DNA from: Chitinophagaceae bacterium
GTDB lineage: Bacteria; Bacteroidota; Bacteroidia; Chitinophagales; Chitinophagaceae
Reading direction: 5' to 3'
NCBI GenBank assembly: GCA_020848815.1
Contig: JADLHL010000009.1
Coordinates: forward strand, 1-32,084
DNA: 32,084 nucleotides
Shown: piece after piece, positions 1-8,062 of the stretch
How the letters are laid out: each line of letters starts with the position of its first letter
Position numbering within the stretch: position 1 is the first letter of the stretch
Notes under the pieces: generated by a model
What the model was told of the DNA's origin: nothing
Seen by the model: only the letters and a program-made list of their open reading frames with translations
Database searches by the model: none
Program-made: the position numbers and the translations under genes

Positions 1-464
1 ATGCTGGTGCTACCCAATGCATAGCCTGCCCATAAGGTTTGTGCAATGCCAACGGGGTTGGGCGTTAGCGGCACTTGCTTCCTGAATTCTGGCAGATTTC
101 TACCCATCAGTAACCGGCCACTTTGCCGGCAGGCATACACGGGTAATCTTCCCTGTATATCATTGAAAAATAGCACGGATTCGGGTGTTTCTATCCAGCA
201 GGCGAGTTCGCCGGATAATGCCTGTCTTTTTTGTACCGTACCAATTATTGATTGTTCGTCCTCATTTGCTAACAGATTAATAATATCCGACAGTTTTTCC
301 TCAACTGTTTTGAGAGTTGAATTGTAACAAACCCCAGTAAATAAAAGAAGGCCTTTAGGATGCTTTAAATCATGAGTAAACTGATTCATTCCATACTCAC
401 TACAAAGCCAATGAAATAGGTCATTGGCTTTGTAGTGAGGAATATGATTGTCTGACAGAGACAT
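1..464 (-). CDS. Asparagine-synthase-like protein, N-terminal part (runs off left edge)
   Basis: This minus-strand frame is open from an ATG at 464 to the window edge (154 codons) and is absent from the ORF track because it has no stop here. The part near residues 95-150 reads like the end of an asparagine-synthase glutaminase domain: 'FFNDIQGRLPVY' matches the usual 'nDplGlkPlYY' strand and 'LWAGYALGSTS' matches the segment just before the 'I..LpaG' turn. Unlike classical AsnB it does not begin with Met-Cys, so the catalytic Cys2 of the glutaminase is absent and that half may be degenerate. It lies 18 bp downstream of the Wzy-like gene, so it is probably cotranscribed. Met26 (ATG at 389) is an alternative start; a perfect hairpin lies just before it. 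In such loci these proteins are usually thought to amidate sugar acids or act as unknown transferases. The family call rests on partial sequence. Confidence 0.55.
   Translation of the reverse strand, partial: MSLSDNHIPHYKANDLFHWLCSEYGMNQFTHDLKHPKGLLLFTGVCYNSTLKTVEEKLSDIINLLANEDEQSIIGTVQKRQALSGELACWIETPESVLFFNDIQGRLPVYACRQSGRLLMGRNLPEFRKQVPLTPNPVGIAQTLWAGYALGSTS
396..439. repeat. Perfect 19-bp inverted repeat, 6-nt loop
   Basis: The arm at 396-414 (CTCACTACAAAGCCAATGA) is the exact reverse complement of 421-439, with a 6-nt spacer. It lies in codons 9-23 of the asparagine-synthase-like gene, or directly in front of the start if Met26 is used. No T-run follows it on the minus strand, so it does not look like an intrinsic terminator. 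Confidence 0.9.
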
Positions 465-482
465 ACTTGAATGAAATATAAG

Positions 483-1976
483 CTAAGGAACTACTGAAGG
501 TTGATGCTGGTTATTGCCCGTATTTCGAGAAGGAACTTCTGCTTGTAAATTTCGCTGATGCTGCAACCTTCGTTTTTTGTTCATTAGCAGAGGTTTCCAA
601 TCATAGTTTGTTGGAACAAAATTGATGAATGCAAAAGCGAACAACAATGGTGTAATCATGGTACGCATGGCACTATGAAATGTGGAAGCCAACCCCATTA
701 TGAGAAAAAGCAGCATGATAGATTTTCGATAATTATTGGGTTCGTTGTAGGCTTTAAAAAAGGGGTAAAAAAATATCATGATTACCAAAACTAAGCCTGG
801 CAGCCCATGCTCTGCTAAAAGTCTTGAAATTTCAATGTGAGCATTCAAACCTTCGCCCCCCCCATGGTTAACTCTTTCAATTTTGGAATAGCCCACGCCA
901 ACTCCTAGAGCAGGATAAGCTATAAACATCCGAAGATCTGACATCATAATAGAATATCTGCCGGAAGAGATTTGATCAATATCAGCCGATCTGTCAAAGC
1001 CTGTTTGCAGACTACGTTCTGTTTTGCCCTGATAGCGATACAACAAAAAATTATCCGTGTAGGAGTTGATAGCCAAAAAAACAATCGAAATAATCAGAAT
1101 TGCAGCGAATACAGGACCAGCGGAAAATTTGCGCAATACAGTCTCATTATCCTGCCAAGCAGCTCTGGCCTTGGGAAAAAGAATAATGATAAATATCGCC
1201 AAAATTGCTGCAAGCATTCCTCCTCTGCTAAAGGTGAGTAAACCCCTTGTAAGGAAAAGCATTAACATTAAAACATCAATTACTTTATGTTTAAATAGCA
1301 ACTGCCTTGTAATGTAAGCTAATGCCAGTATACCAATGGCTAAGCCAAAAAGTGTAGAAACCTGATTAGTAAAACGTCCACCACCCGAGTCGTAGTTGGC
1401 CGTGAGACCGTAGTCAATTTTTTCAATCTGTGCTGCTTTAAAAAAGGTAAATACTGCAAGCGAGATAATCGGATAAACAATAATGCGTCCCAATTCTTTA
1501 AAGTTCTTAAAAGTCATAATCTGACGAGAACAATAAATAACACCGAGTATAAGTGCCAACAGACCAAAATAATTGTAAACAACAGGCTTATACGAATCGT
1601 AAGGCGCCACAATTAATGCAGGCACTGATAGGATAAGCATGATGACACCATAAATTGAAACCCGTTTTATGGGACCTCCCAAGGCAAGGCCAAAAGCAAA
1701 ACCCACAACCCCTAGGTATTTCCCAATCTGATCGGGTATGAATGGTGTAGCTCCAATAGCTCGGGCCATAACCTCAACAGCCAATGAGTACCCCAACAAG
1801 TAAATCATTAAATGCTCAAGATTTTTTCTGGTGAAAAATTGAACTCCAGCAGAAAAAATAATCAGATAGTACCAAAAAATAAGCGGCCATTTACTATTAA
1901 CAGATAACCCGCCTAATGCAACATGAAAAATGATCCAAAATATTTGCAAACTGTCTTTTCTCAATAATTGTAACAT
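483..1976 (-). CDS. O-antigen ligase/polymerase-like membrane protein (Wzy/WaaL family)
   Basis: This 497-residue protein is almost entirely hydrophobic, with about ten to twelve predicted membrane segments, and ends in a basic, Gln/Asn-rich cytoplasmic tail. The long soluble loop around residues 310-390, with 'FIAYPALGVGVGYSK' followed by 'NAHIEISRLLAEHGLPG', matches the Wzy_C (O-antigen ligase) signature, where a conserved His/Glu loop precedes the last transmembrane helices. Known members either polymerise undecaprenyl-linked repeat units or ligate glycans to an acceptor in the periplasm. In this locus, with a Wzx flippase and Wza/Wzc export proteins, polymerase (Wzy) is the more likely role, but ligase cannot be excluded. 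The start is an ATG at 1976 and a -7-type element lies about 75 bp upstream. The partial asparagine-synthase-like gene follows 18 bp downstream. Confidence 0.8.
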   Translation of the reverse strand: MLQLLRKDSLQIFWIIFHVALGGLSVNSKWPLIFWYYLIIFSAGVQFFTRKNLEHLMIYLLGYSLAVEVMARAIGATPFIPDQIGKYLGVVGFAFGLALGGPIKRVSIYGVIMLILSVPALIVAPYDSYKPVVYNYFGLLALILGVIYCSRQIMTFKNFKELGRIIVYPIISLAVFTFFKAAQIEKIDYGLTANYDSGGGRFTNQVSTLFGLAIGILALAYITRQLLFKHKVIDVLMLMLFLTRGLLTFSRGGMLAAILAIFIIILFPKARAAWQDNETVLRKFSAGPVFAAILIISIVFLAINSYTDNFLLYRYQGKTERSLQTGFDRSADIDQISSGRYSIMMSDLRMFIAYPALGVGVGYSKIERVNHGGGEGLNAHIEISRLLAEHGLPGLVLVIMIFFYPFFKAYNEPNNYRKSIMLLFLIMGLASTFHSAMRTMITPLLFAFAFINFVPTNYDWKPLLMNKKRRLQHQRNLQAEVPSRNTGNNQHQPSVVP

Positions 1977-2215
1977 ACAGCGTCAAATTAGATACAAAAG
2001 AAGGATGGCGCCCAAGGAAACGACCTTGCACTGCCGACTCGTTGATTCGGGTCAAAAATACCTGCTTACGTTCAAATTGGCTCCGGACATTTTACCTTCT
2101 TATTATTTCATCCATTTTATGAAACAACCACCATCCGCAGCCATTGACGTAAAGTCAATTTCGGTCATATAGGCGGTCTTTAATAAATTGCTTTCCAATC
2201 ATCTAATTACACGTA
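1977..2215. other. Divergent intergenic region
   Basis: These 239 bp separate the divergently transcribed wzy-like gene and the plus-strand glycosyltransferase gene. The ORF-track entry crossing it (1930-2172) has no family resemblance and overlaps the wzy-like start, so it is not taken as a gene. The region contains a small palindrome (ATTGAC-5-GTCAAT, 2143-2159) and a CAAGG/CCTTG stem near 2014. No plus-strand promoter with a good TAnnTTTG box was found. Confidence 0.5.
2053..2060 (-). promoter_or_regulatory. Candidate Bacteroidota -7 element for the wzy-like gene
   Basis: The minus strand reads TATTTTTG, an exact fit to TAnnTTTG, about 77 bp before the wzy-like ATG. No good TTTG -33 element lies at the normal distance, so the call rests on the -7 box and on its position in the divergent intergenic region. 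Confidence 0.35.
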
Positions 2216-3316
2216 TTGTCTAACCTGATCATTTGCCACAACTACAACAGCTTTTCGTATGCTGCCAACTCGGTGGCATTGGCCCACCAATTGGCAAAAG
2301 AAGGGCATCAGGTATTGTTCATCAGCCACGCCACACCCGAAGAGATGGCTGCTATTCCCAATCTCACTGTAGTAACATGGCCGGGTGAAAGGCCGGTTGG
2401 CTGGCAAGCTTTCCGCTTTATAGCCAAATGGATACGCCGGCACAAATGCGATGTACTATTGGCACAGGCTGCCGCATTGAACATAGCCGGGCTGGCAGCC
2501 TGGCTTTTGAGGGTGCCCAAGCGAATTGGCTACTACCACAGCATTTATGCTTCCACCGTTATCGACAATGCCGAAAGCAACTGGACAACACGCCTCAAAA
2601 AGTGGCGTAAAAAAATGTTTCTGGATTGCTACAATCACATGGTTTGCGTAAGCAGGCATGCTGCCAGCGATCTGCAAACGCAGTTTCAATTTCCCGCTAA
2701 GCGATGCCATATTATTTACAACAGCCTTGCCGACCGCGGACAAGATTTGCTACACCCAAGACCAACAGAGGGGCCGCTCCGTTTTTTTGCGCCTACACGT
2801 CTCGATCCGGGCAAAAACATGCTGACGGTTATTGAAGCATTTCAAACTTTTGTAGCAAACACTGGTTATCACGCAAAGCTAGAGATTGCCGGTAGTGGCC
2901 TGCAAGAAGAACAGGTGCAACAACTGGCAGCCAAACAACCATGTACTCAATTTGTGGGACTCCTGCCATATCATCAGATTGATGCACATTTTCAACAAGC
3001 CCATTTTGTGGTATGCTCCACTTTGTCTGAAGCTTTTGGCATGGTAAATATTGAAGCTATGATGCTGGGTACCCCGGTTATAGCCAGCAATATTGGCGGC
3101 ATACCAGAAATAGTAACGGATGGAGAAACAGGTTTATTAGTGGATGGAAATTCGGCGGAGCATTGGCAAGCAGCTTTTGCAAAAGCATGCCATCTCTTTT
3201 TGGCAGAACGAGAAAAATATGAACGCATCCGCCAGCAGGCCAGGCAGCATTTTACGCAATCATTTACCCAACCGCAGCAACTACAGCAGTTACACAAATT
3301 GATATTGGAAGACTGA
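2216..3316 (+). CDS. Glycosyltransferase family 4 protein
   Basis: This 366-residue protein has the two-domain GT-B layout of GT4 enzymes, which use a nucleotide-activated sugar to extend a lipid-linked glycan on the cytoplasmic membrane face. The C-terminal half carries 'RFFAPTRLDPGKNM' (about 189-202), 'EIAGSGLQ' and the retaining-GT4 donor-site motif E-x7-E in 'SEAFGMVNIEAM' (E272/E280), then 'GTPVIASNIGGIPEIV'. An in-frame stop at 2204 leaves only CAC GTA TTG before the protein, so the TTG at 2216 is the only sensible start that keeps the N-terminal strand 'NLIICHNYN'; the first internal ATG would remove about 43 residues of the acceptor domain. No Shine-Dalgarno sequence is visible. It is transcribed opposite to its neighbours and its stop lies 2 bp from that of the convergent glycosyltransferase gene. 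Donor and acceptor sugars cannot be deduced. Confidence 0.88.
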   Translation: MSNLIICHNYNSFSYAANSVALAHQLAKEGHQVLFISHATPEEMAAIPNLTVVTWPGERPVGWQAFRFIAKWIRRHKCDVLLAQAAALNIAGLAAWLLRVPKRIGYYHSIYASTVIDNAESNWTTRLKKWRKKMFLDCYNHMVCVSRHAASDLQTQFQFPAKRCHIIYNSLADRGQDLLHPRPTEGPLRFFAPTRLDPGKNMLTVIEAFQTFVANTGYHAKLEIAGSGLQEEQVQQLAAKQPCTQFVGLLPYHQIDAHFQQAHFVVCSTLSEAFGMVNIEAMMLGTPVIASNIGGIPEIVTDGETGLLVDGNSAEHWQAAFAKACHLFLAEREKYERIRQQARQHFTQSFTQPQQLQQLHKLILED

Positions 3317-3318
3317 TA

Positions 3319-4437
3319 TCAAATCAGCTTTTTCAAATCGGCTTCAAACTTATCCAACGTAAACTGGCGGCTCCATTCCATGCACAAGGCACTCATGTGC
3401 TGGCAGGCCGCTTTGTCGTTCCACAAAGCAAGTACCCGCTCAGCCATTGCTGCAACCGCATCGTTGGGTTTTGTCAAAATGCCCCGTTCGCCCTGGCCCA
3501 GCATTTCCGGAACGATGGATACTTCTCTGGTAACAGGAATGGCACCCCAAAACATGCTTTCTGCTACCGCTTTGGGCCATCCTTCCGACTTGGATTGAAA
3601 CAATAAAAAATGAGCCGACTGATAATGCCGTTTCATTTCATCTTTAGGAATACTGCCAGTGCACAACACTTGCGCAGCCAATCCATCTGCAGCAGCCATT
3701 TGCTCAATCACGGGTTGTAAATAACCGCCGCCACAAAATACCATTCTTGCACCCTCTGCAGCTTGTGCAATGGTTTTGAACATTTGATACGCAACCAGCG
3801 GCTGCTTGTGTTCTTCGAGCACACCGCTAAACATAAACACAGGTGGCACATTCCAGTCTTTTGATACCGGTACTTTTTCATGCTCCCGATAAGTAGCCGT
3901 AAAAAACGGCAGGATGTTTTTTGACCTGTACGGCCAGCTGCCATACACCAACACTTTGATGTTGTGCGTAAGCCATGTGTTATTCGGAATTCGTTTTTGT
4001 AGTTTGTATGAAAAAGGGGCCGGAAAATGCCAGTCCCAGTTGCCGGCATATTTCATCGTTTTCTTTTTCCAGGGAAAAAGTATTTGTACAAACGTGGCAA
4101 TGAGTGCAATGGAGGCGGGCCCACGAAAATGGATATGATCGGCCAGCCACATTTCGCGGATCATGCGAAAAATAAGCAATGGCAACAATGCTATCGAACG
4201 TACACTTGCTTTGGCCGAAGTAAATTCAAATCCTTTGTGCCCCACCACTTTAATGGGTTTGGAATGCTCATAAGGAATGTCCATGCCTGCTGGCTCTCCA
4301 TCGTGCAATTCGCACATTACCACCACTTCATCTACCTGCGAAATCCAGATATTCATTTCACGTACGTAAGGGCCGTAGGCATATAAAAGACCATTCTTTT
4401 TGTAGTGATAAGCGCCGGATATAATCAGGAAACGCAT
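3319..4437 (-). CDS. Glycosyltransferase family 4 protein
   Basis: This 372-residue GT-B fold protein has a C-terminal half resembling GT4: 'FMFSGVLEEHKQPL' (about 201-214), 'RMVFCGGGYLQPVIEQM', and the E-x7-E donor motif in 'SEGWPKAVAES' (E285/E293), followed by 'GAIPVTREVSIVPEML'. The N-terminal domain is atypical, with 'YAGNWDWHFPAPFSYKLQKRI' near 130-150, and is more divergent than in the other transferases here, which suggests a different acceptor. It is the last gene of the minus-strand group starting at 9184, lying 15 bp after the preceding glycosyltransferase gene. It ends tail-to-tail, 2 bp from the plus-strand GT4 gene, with no terminator between them. The linkage it forms is unknown. 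Confidence 0.85.
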   Translation of the reverse strand: MRFLIISGAYHYKKNGLLYAYGPYVREMNIWISQVDEVVVMCELHDGEPAGMDIPYEHSKPIKVVGHKGFEFTSAKASVRSIALLPLLIFRMIREMWLADHIHFRGPASIALIATFVQILFPWKKKTMKYAGNWDWHFPAPFSYKLQKRIPNNTWLTHNIKVLVYGSWPYRSKNILPFFTATYREHEKVPVSKDWNVPPVFMFSGVLEEHKQPLVAYQMFKTIAQAAEGARMVFCGGGYLQPVIEQMAAADGLAAQVLCTGSIPKDEMKRHYQSAHFLLFQSKSEGWPKAVAESMFWGAIPVTREVSIVPEMLGQGERGILTKPNDAVAAMAERVLALWNDKAACQHMSALCMEWSRQFTLDKFEADLKKLI

Positions 4438-4452
4438 GTTGTATTGATGAAT

Positions 4453-5607
4453 TTAACGACCAATAAGTGATTGATAAAACAACACATTTTTTTGGGCAAG
4501 CTTTGCAGCATTATACTCATTTACCACCATCGTTCTTCCTTCATGTGCCATACTTGCAGCCTCTTGAGGGTGCAGCAGCATGTAGGTTATTTTTTCTGCT
4601 ATATCAGCAGGTTGTAGAGGATCGCAGAGCAATCCGTTTTCATAGGGCGTTACCACTTCGGGCCCCGGGCCAAGCGTACTGCCAATAAACGGACGTTGCA
4701 TGGCCAATGCTTCCAACCAGGCCAGCGGCATAGCTTCCATGTGAGATGGCAACACAATAACTGATGCTTTGGCCAGTAAAGCCGGCATTTCATTGTTGGG
4801 CAATGCTTCGTGTATGTATACATTTTGCAGTTGCAACTTCGCAATCAACCCGTCAAGCAATGCTTTAAAGCTTTCGCCACTTGGCCGCATGGGTATATCA
4901 CGACCGTAAATGTGCAAGGCTGCATTTTTTACTTGTTCATTTACCAAAGGCATGGCTTCAATGAGCTGGCGTACGCCTTTTTTTTCGGTAAGCGAACCGA
5001 AAAATAAAATGAAGCCGTCTTGCTGCTGTCCTTCAAATTTGGAAGGGTCAAACCTGTTGACTAAAATGGGATTGGGAATAATGGCACTAGGCAGTGCTTG
5101 TATAAACGGATAATAGCTTTGTGTTTGCGTTAGTACATACTTGCTTACACCAATAATAGCATCGGCATTCTTCAACGATCTTTTTTCAACAAAAGCATTT
5201 CGCCAGCGGGGTGGTGTATCTGTAGTGCTTTTGGCAAAAAACACATGACCACCATTTAATCGCACCACATACTGTACACCTGGTATTTTTTGCAATGCAA
5301 ATAATCCATACTCTGGTGCCTCTATAATGTGCAACGGAGAACGGGCGTGTATTTGGCGCAGCACTTTGTTGGTATCAAGTTTCACCTTCATTAACCGCAG
5401 TCTGCCCCACTGTTTGGGATTAATCCAATAAATGCTAAAACCATCTAATGTTTCATGTTCGAGGGCAGCTTGCTGATGGCGAAAAGAAACGATGCTCACC
5501 TCATGGCCCTGCTTAACGAGCTCGGCACTAAGGTTGGCTACAAATGTGCCAATGCCGCCGGTTTTTACAGTTGGGGTGGCTACTTCGCCTACAAAACAAA
5601 TGTGCAT
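4453..5607 (-). CDS. Glycosyltransferase family 4 protein (paralogue of the 8063-9184 gene)
   Basis: This 384-residue GT4 enzyme has the N-terminal glycine-rich acceptor loop ('VKTGGIGTFVANLS', 14-27), 'FFGSLTEKKGVRQLIEA' (202-218), 'LHIYGRD' and the E-x7-E motif in 'MEAMPLAWLEAL' (E291/E299). It clearly shares ancestry with the gene at 8063-9184: both begin 'MHICF.GE', both have '[RL]..GGH.FFA' near 117-125, and both have 'ADAI.GVS.YVL' near 148-160. They therefore arose by duplication and probably use related donors or acceptors. Its ATG lies 42 bp after the epimerase stop and the next GT gene starts 15 bp downstream, which fits one transcript. The specific sugar is not deducible. Confidence 0.88.
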   Translation of the reverse strand: MHICFVGEVATPTVKTGGIGTFVANLSAELVKQGHEVSIVSFRHQQAALEHETLDGFSIYWINPKQWGRLRLMKVKLDTNKVLRQIHARSPLHIIEAPEYGLFALQKIPGVQYVVRLNGGHVFFAKSTTDTPPRWRNAFVEKRSLKNADAIIGVSKYVLTQTQSYYPFIQALPSAIIPNPILVNRFDPSKFEGQQQDGFILFFGSLTEKKGVRQLIEAMPLVNEQVKNAALHIYGRDIPMRPSGESFKALLDGLIAKLQLQNVYIHEALPNNEMPALLAKASVIVLPSHMEAMPLAWLEALAMQRPFIGSTLGPGPEVVTPYENGLLCDPLQPADIAEKITYMLLHPQEAASMAHEGRTMVVNEYNAAKLAQKNVLFYQSLIGR

Positions 5608-5649
5608 GCTGCTACTGTTTTTTGGGGCATTACCCGCTTCAACAATTGT

Positions 5650-6600
5650 TTACAAAATAGAGCGGTACCATTCAATGGCTTCCGCCAGTTGCCCATCCAA
5701 ATCATCATCGGGCGTGTACCCAATGGTTTGTTTGGCTTTGCTTACATCGGCAAGGCTTTGCATGATATCACCGGGCCGGTTAGGACCGTGCGTTACAGCA
5801 ACGTTGGCACCGGTAATGCGACAAATCTTTTGCCATAATTCATTGAGCGTTGTGGTTTTGCCGCAGGCAATATTTAATACTTCATGAAAGCCTTCCGTTC
5901 TTTCTAAGAGCATGCTGTTGATATTGGCCTGCACCACATTTTTTACCGGTGTAAAATCACGGGTGATATTTCCATCGCCATTGATGGTAGGCGAAGTATT
6001 GGTAAGTGCCGCTCTGATAAACAATGGAATAACAGCAGCGTATGGCCCGTTGAAACTTTGGTTTGGACCAAACACATTGAAGTAACGAAAACCTACCAAC
6101 TGCATGCCATAACTTTTGCTCCATGCCTGCGCATAAATTTCATTGGCATACTTGGTAGCGGCATACGGCGACAATACTTTGCCCACTCTTGTTTCCACTT
6201 TTGGGCTATCGGGCAAATCGCCGTATACAGATGAAGAAGATGCATACACCATGCGACGGATGCCAGCCTTATTAGCAGCCTGCAGCATGTTCACAAATCC
6301 GTTGAGGTTTACTTCATGCGACGTGGCAGGATCGGCAATAGAACGGGGCACAGAACCCAGTGCAGCCTGATGTGAAATGGCATCGATGCCTTCAACAGCC
6401 GCCGCACAATCTGCAGCATTGCGAATGTCGCCCTCCAGCAATTCGAACTTTGGATGCTGCAAAAAGGGCTTCAGGTTTTCTCGATAGCCAGTTGCAAAAT
6501 TATCAAACACTCTAACCGTGGCAATACGCTCATCTTTCAACAATGCATCGCACAGATTGCTGCCAATAAAACCTGCACCACCTGTTATCAAAATCTTCAT
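5650..6600 (-). CDS. NAD-dependent epimerase, UDP-HexNAc(A) 4-epimerase type (WbpP/TviC-like)
   Basis: This 316-residue extended short-chain dehydrogenase/reductase has the N-terminal NAD site 'GGAGFIG' (7-13), the Ser-rich strand 'ASSSSVYGD' (120-128) and the catalytic pair Tyr146/Lys150 in 'SPYAATK'. The combination 'SSSSVYGDLPDSPKVE' resembles WbpP/TviC/Gne-type 4-epimerases, which interconvert UDP-GlcNAc/UDP-GalNAc or their uronic acids. It lies 48 bp downstream of a WbpO/TviB-type 6-dehydrogenase; this pair is known from P. aeruginosa O6 and Salmonella Vi antigen, where it yields UDP-GalNAcA. The same product is the natural inference here. Substrate choice (GlcNAc, GlcNAcA or non-acetylated sugars) is not proven by sequence. 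The ATG start immediately precedes the first beta strand, as is usual for this family. Confidence 0.85.
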   Translation of the reverse strand: MKILITGGAGFIGSNLCDALLKDERIATVRVFDNFATGYRENLKPFLQHPKFELLEGDIRNAADCAAAVEGIDAISHQAALGSVPRSIADPATSHEVNLNGFVNMLQAANKAGIRRMVYASSSSVYGDLPDSPKVETRVGKVLSPYAATKYANEIYAQAWSKSYGMQLVGFRYFNVFGPNQSFNGPYAAVIPLFIRAALTNTSPTINGDGNITRDFTPVKNVVQANINSMLLERTEGFHEVLNIACGKTTTLNELWQKICRITGANVAVTHGPNRPGDIMQSLADVSKAKQTIGYTPDDDLDGQLAEAIEWYRSIL

Positions 6601-6648
6601 GCTGCTTGTTTCTGTTGAGTGTTGTAAAAAAATTTGTTGAGCTGGTTG

Positions 6649-7911
6649 TTATAAACGGGCAGCCACTTTTTCTTTTGGCAAAAAAGACTTGATATCATAC
6701 AAGATGGTATCGTCTTTACTTAGCAACCCAAAATCAATTTCTGAAAATTCTTTATGCGCCACTGCCAGCAAAATGGCATCGTATTGGGCTGATGGCAAAG
6801 TATTGGCAATAGTAAGACCGTACTCATGTTTCACTTCGGCAATATCTGCCAGCGGATCAAATACTGTAACATTAATACCAAACTCTTGCAACGCTTTGAT
6901 GACATCTACCACTTTTGTATTGCGTACGTCAGGACAATTTTCTTTAAACGTAATACCCATAACCAATACACTGGCGCCCTTCACACGATGGTCTTTTTGC
7001 ACCATTTTTTTTACCAGCTCTGTGGCTACATATTGGCCCATACCATCATTCAACCGGCGTCCGGCCAAAATGATTTCGGGGTTGTAGCCATGCTCCTGTG
7101 CTTTCTGCGCCAAATAGTAAGGGTCTACACCAATGCAATGACCACCCACTAACCCAGGTTTGAATGGTAAAAAGTTCCATTTGGTACCAGCGGCTTCCAA
7201 CACTTCAGTTGTATCGAGCCCCAGAAGATTAAAGATTTTTGCCAACTCATTTACAAAAGCAATATTGATGTCGCGTTGGGCATTTTCAATTACTTTGGCA
7301 GCTTCTGCTACTTTGATACTTGGTGCCAGATAAGTGCCTGCTTCAATAATCGCACCATACAATTCATCAACATATTTTGCAGCTTCGGGAGAAGAGCCTG
7401 AAGTGACTTTACGAATTTTTGTAACCGTATGTTTTTTATCCCCGGGATTAATTCTTTCGGGGCTGTAGCCTGCAAAAAAATCCTGATTGAAAACAAGGCC
7501 AGAAACCTTTTCCAAAATTGGCACACATTCTTCCTCGGTTACACCGGGATACACGGTGCTTTCATAAATCACCACATCGCCCTTGCGGAGCACTTTACCT
7601 ACTGTTTCGCTGGCTTTTACCAGTGGCGTCAGATCGGGTCTATTGTGTTTGTCAACCGGTGTGGGCACGGTGATGATGTACGTATTGCAATCTGCAATGT
7701 CTGCCGATACTGCGCTATAGCTCAGATGCAGGCTGGATGCCAGATTCTCAGGGCTTACTTCGAGGGTTCTGTCGTAGCCATTTTTAAGTTCCTCAATACG
7801 GGCGGTGGCAATATCAAAACCGACTGTCAGATATTTTTTACCAAATTCAACTGCCAAGGGAAGGCCAACATAGCCCAAACCGATGATGGCAATTTTAGGT
7901 TGTGTGATCAT
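6649..7911 (-). CDS. tviB: Nucleotide-sugar 6-dehydrogenase, UDP-HexNAc type (WbpO/TviB-like)
   Basis: This 420-residue, full-length member of the UDP-glucose/UDP-HexNAc/GDP-mannose dehydrogenase family oxidises the C6 hydroxyl of a UDP-sugar to a carboxylate with two NAD+. Visible motifs are '[10 protein letters not shown]' (11-20, NAD binding), 'TVPTPVD' (81-87), '[11 protein letters not shown]' (117-127), '[17 protein letters not shown]' (209-225) and '[12 protein letters not shown]', with the nucleophile Cys259. The C-terminal domain has '[16 protein letters not shown]'. The '[11 protein letters not shown]' helix and short length place it with TviB/WbpO (UDP-GlcNAc or UDP-GalNAc dehydrogenases) rather than UDP-glucose dehydrogenase. 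It sits directly upstream of the 4-epimerase. A 151-bp gap separates it from the preceding glycosyltransferase gene, so it may have its own promoter. The symbol is by family resemblance. Confidence 0.9.
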   Translation of the reverse strand: MITQPKIAIIGLGYVGLPLAVEFGKKYLTVGFDIATARIEELKNGYDRTLEVSPENLASSLHLSYSAVSADIADCNTYIITVPTPVDKHNRPDLTPLVKASETVGKVLRKGDVVIYESTVYPGVTEEECVPILEKVSGLVFNQDFFAGYSPERINPGDKKHTVTKIRKVTSGSSPEAAKYVDELYGAIIEAGTYLAPSIKVAEAAKVIENAQRDINIAFVNELAKIFNLLGLDTTEVLEAAGTKWNFLPFKPGLVGGHCIGVDPYYLAQKAQEHGYNPEIILAGRRLNDGMGQYVATELVKKMVQKDHRVKGASVLVMGITFKENCPDVRNTKVVDVIKALQEFGINVTVFDPLADIAEVKHEYGLTIANTLPSAQYDAILLAVAHKEFSEIDFGLLSKDDTILYDIKSFLPKEKVAARL

Positions 7912-8062
7912 TTTATTTTGCTTTATTCATAGCCCTTTTGGGGCTGCGCAAATAACGGATTATTTAGGGGGACTACCTTATTTGGTTAGCAAAAAATATC
8001 CCCGATTTATGCCTGAAAAAAGGACAACTCAAATACAAACAAATGCATTTATTGCATAATGC
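7912..8062. other. Intergenic gap before the tviB-like gene
   Basis: This 151-bp gap is the longest inside the left minus-strand group. It contains the weak hairpin at 8043-8057 and an AGCCC/GGGCT stem at about 7930-7945 shortly before the tviB-like ATG. A minus-strand TATTTTTT at about 7991-7998 is one mismatch from TAnnTTTG, but no proper -33 box accompanies it. A promoter here is possible but not shown. Confidence 0.4.
8043..8057 (-). terminator. Weak hairpin after the glycosyltransferase stop
   Basis: A short stem (ATGCA-5-TGCAT) lies just past the stop of the 8063-9184 gene. On the minus strand it is followed by a T-rich stretch (TTGTTTG). The stem has only 5 bp and is AT-rich, so termination would be partial at best. 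Confidence 0.25.

Noticed and set aside
46-327. Plus-strand 93-aa ORF at the left edge
   Set aside because: It is antisense to the better-supported minus-strand asparagine-synthase-like frame, which resembles a known domain; the plus frame resembles nothing.
396-439. Hairpin as an intrinsic terminator of the wzy-like gene
   Set aside because: No T-run follows on the minus strand and the stem lies beyond the next gene's likely start codon.
1930-2172. 80-aa plus-strand ORF across the divergent region
   Set aside because: It overlaps the start of the wzy-like gene and has no family resemblance or promoter-to-start arrangement.
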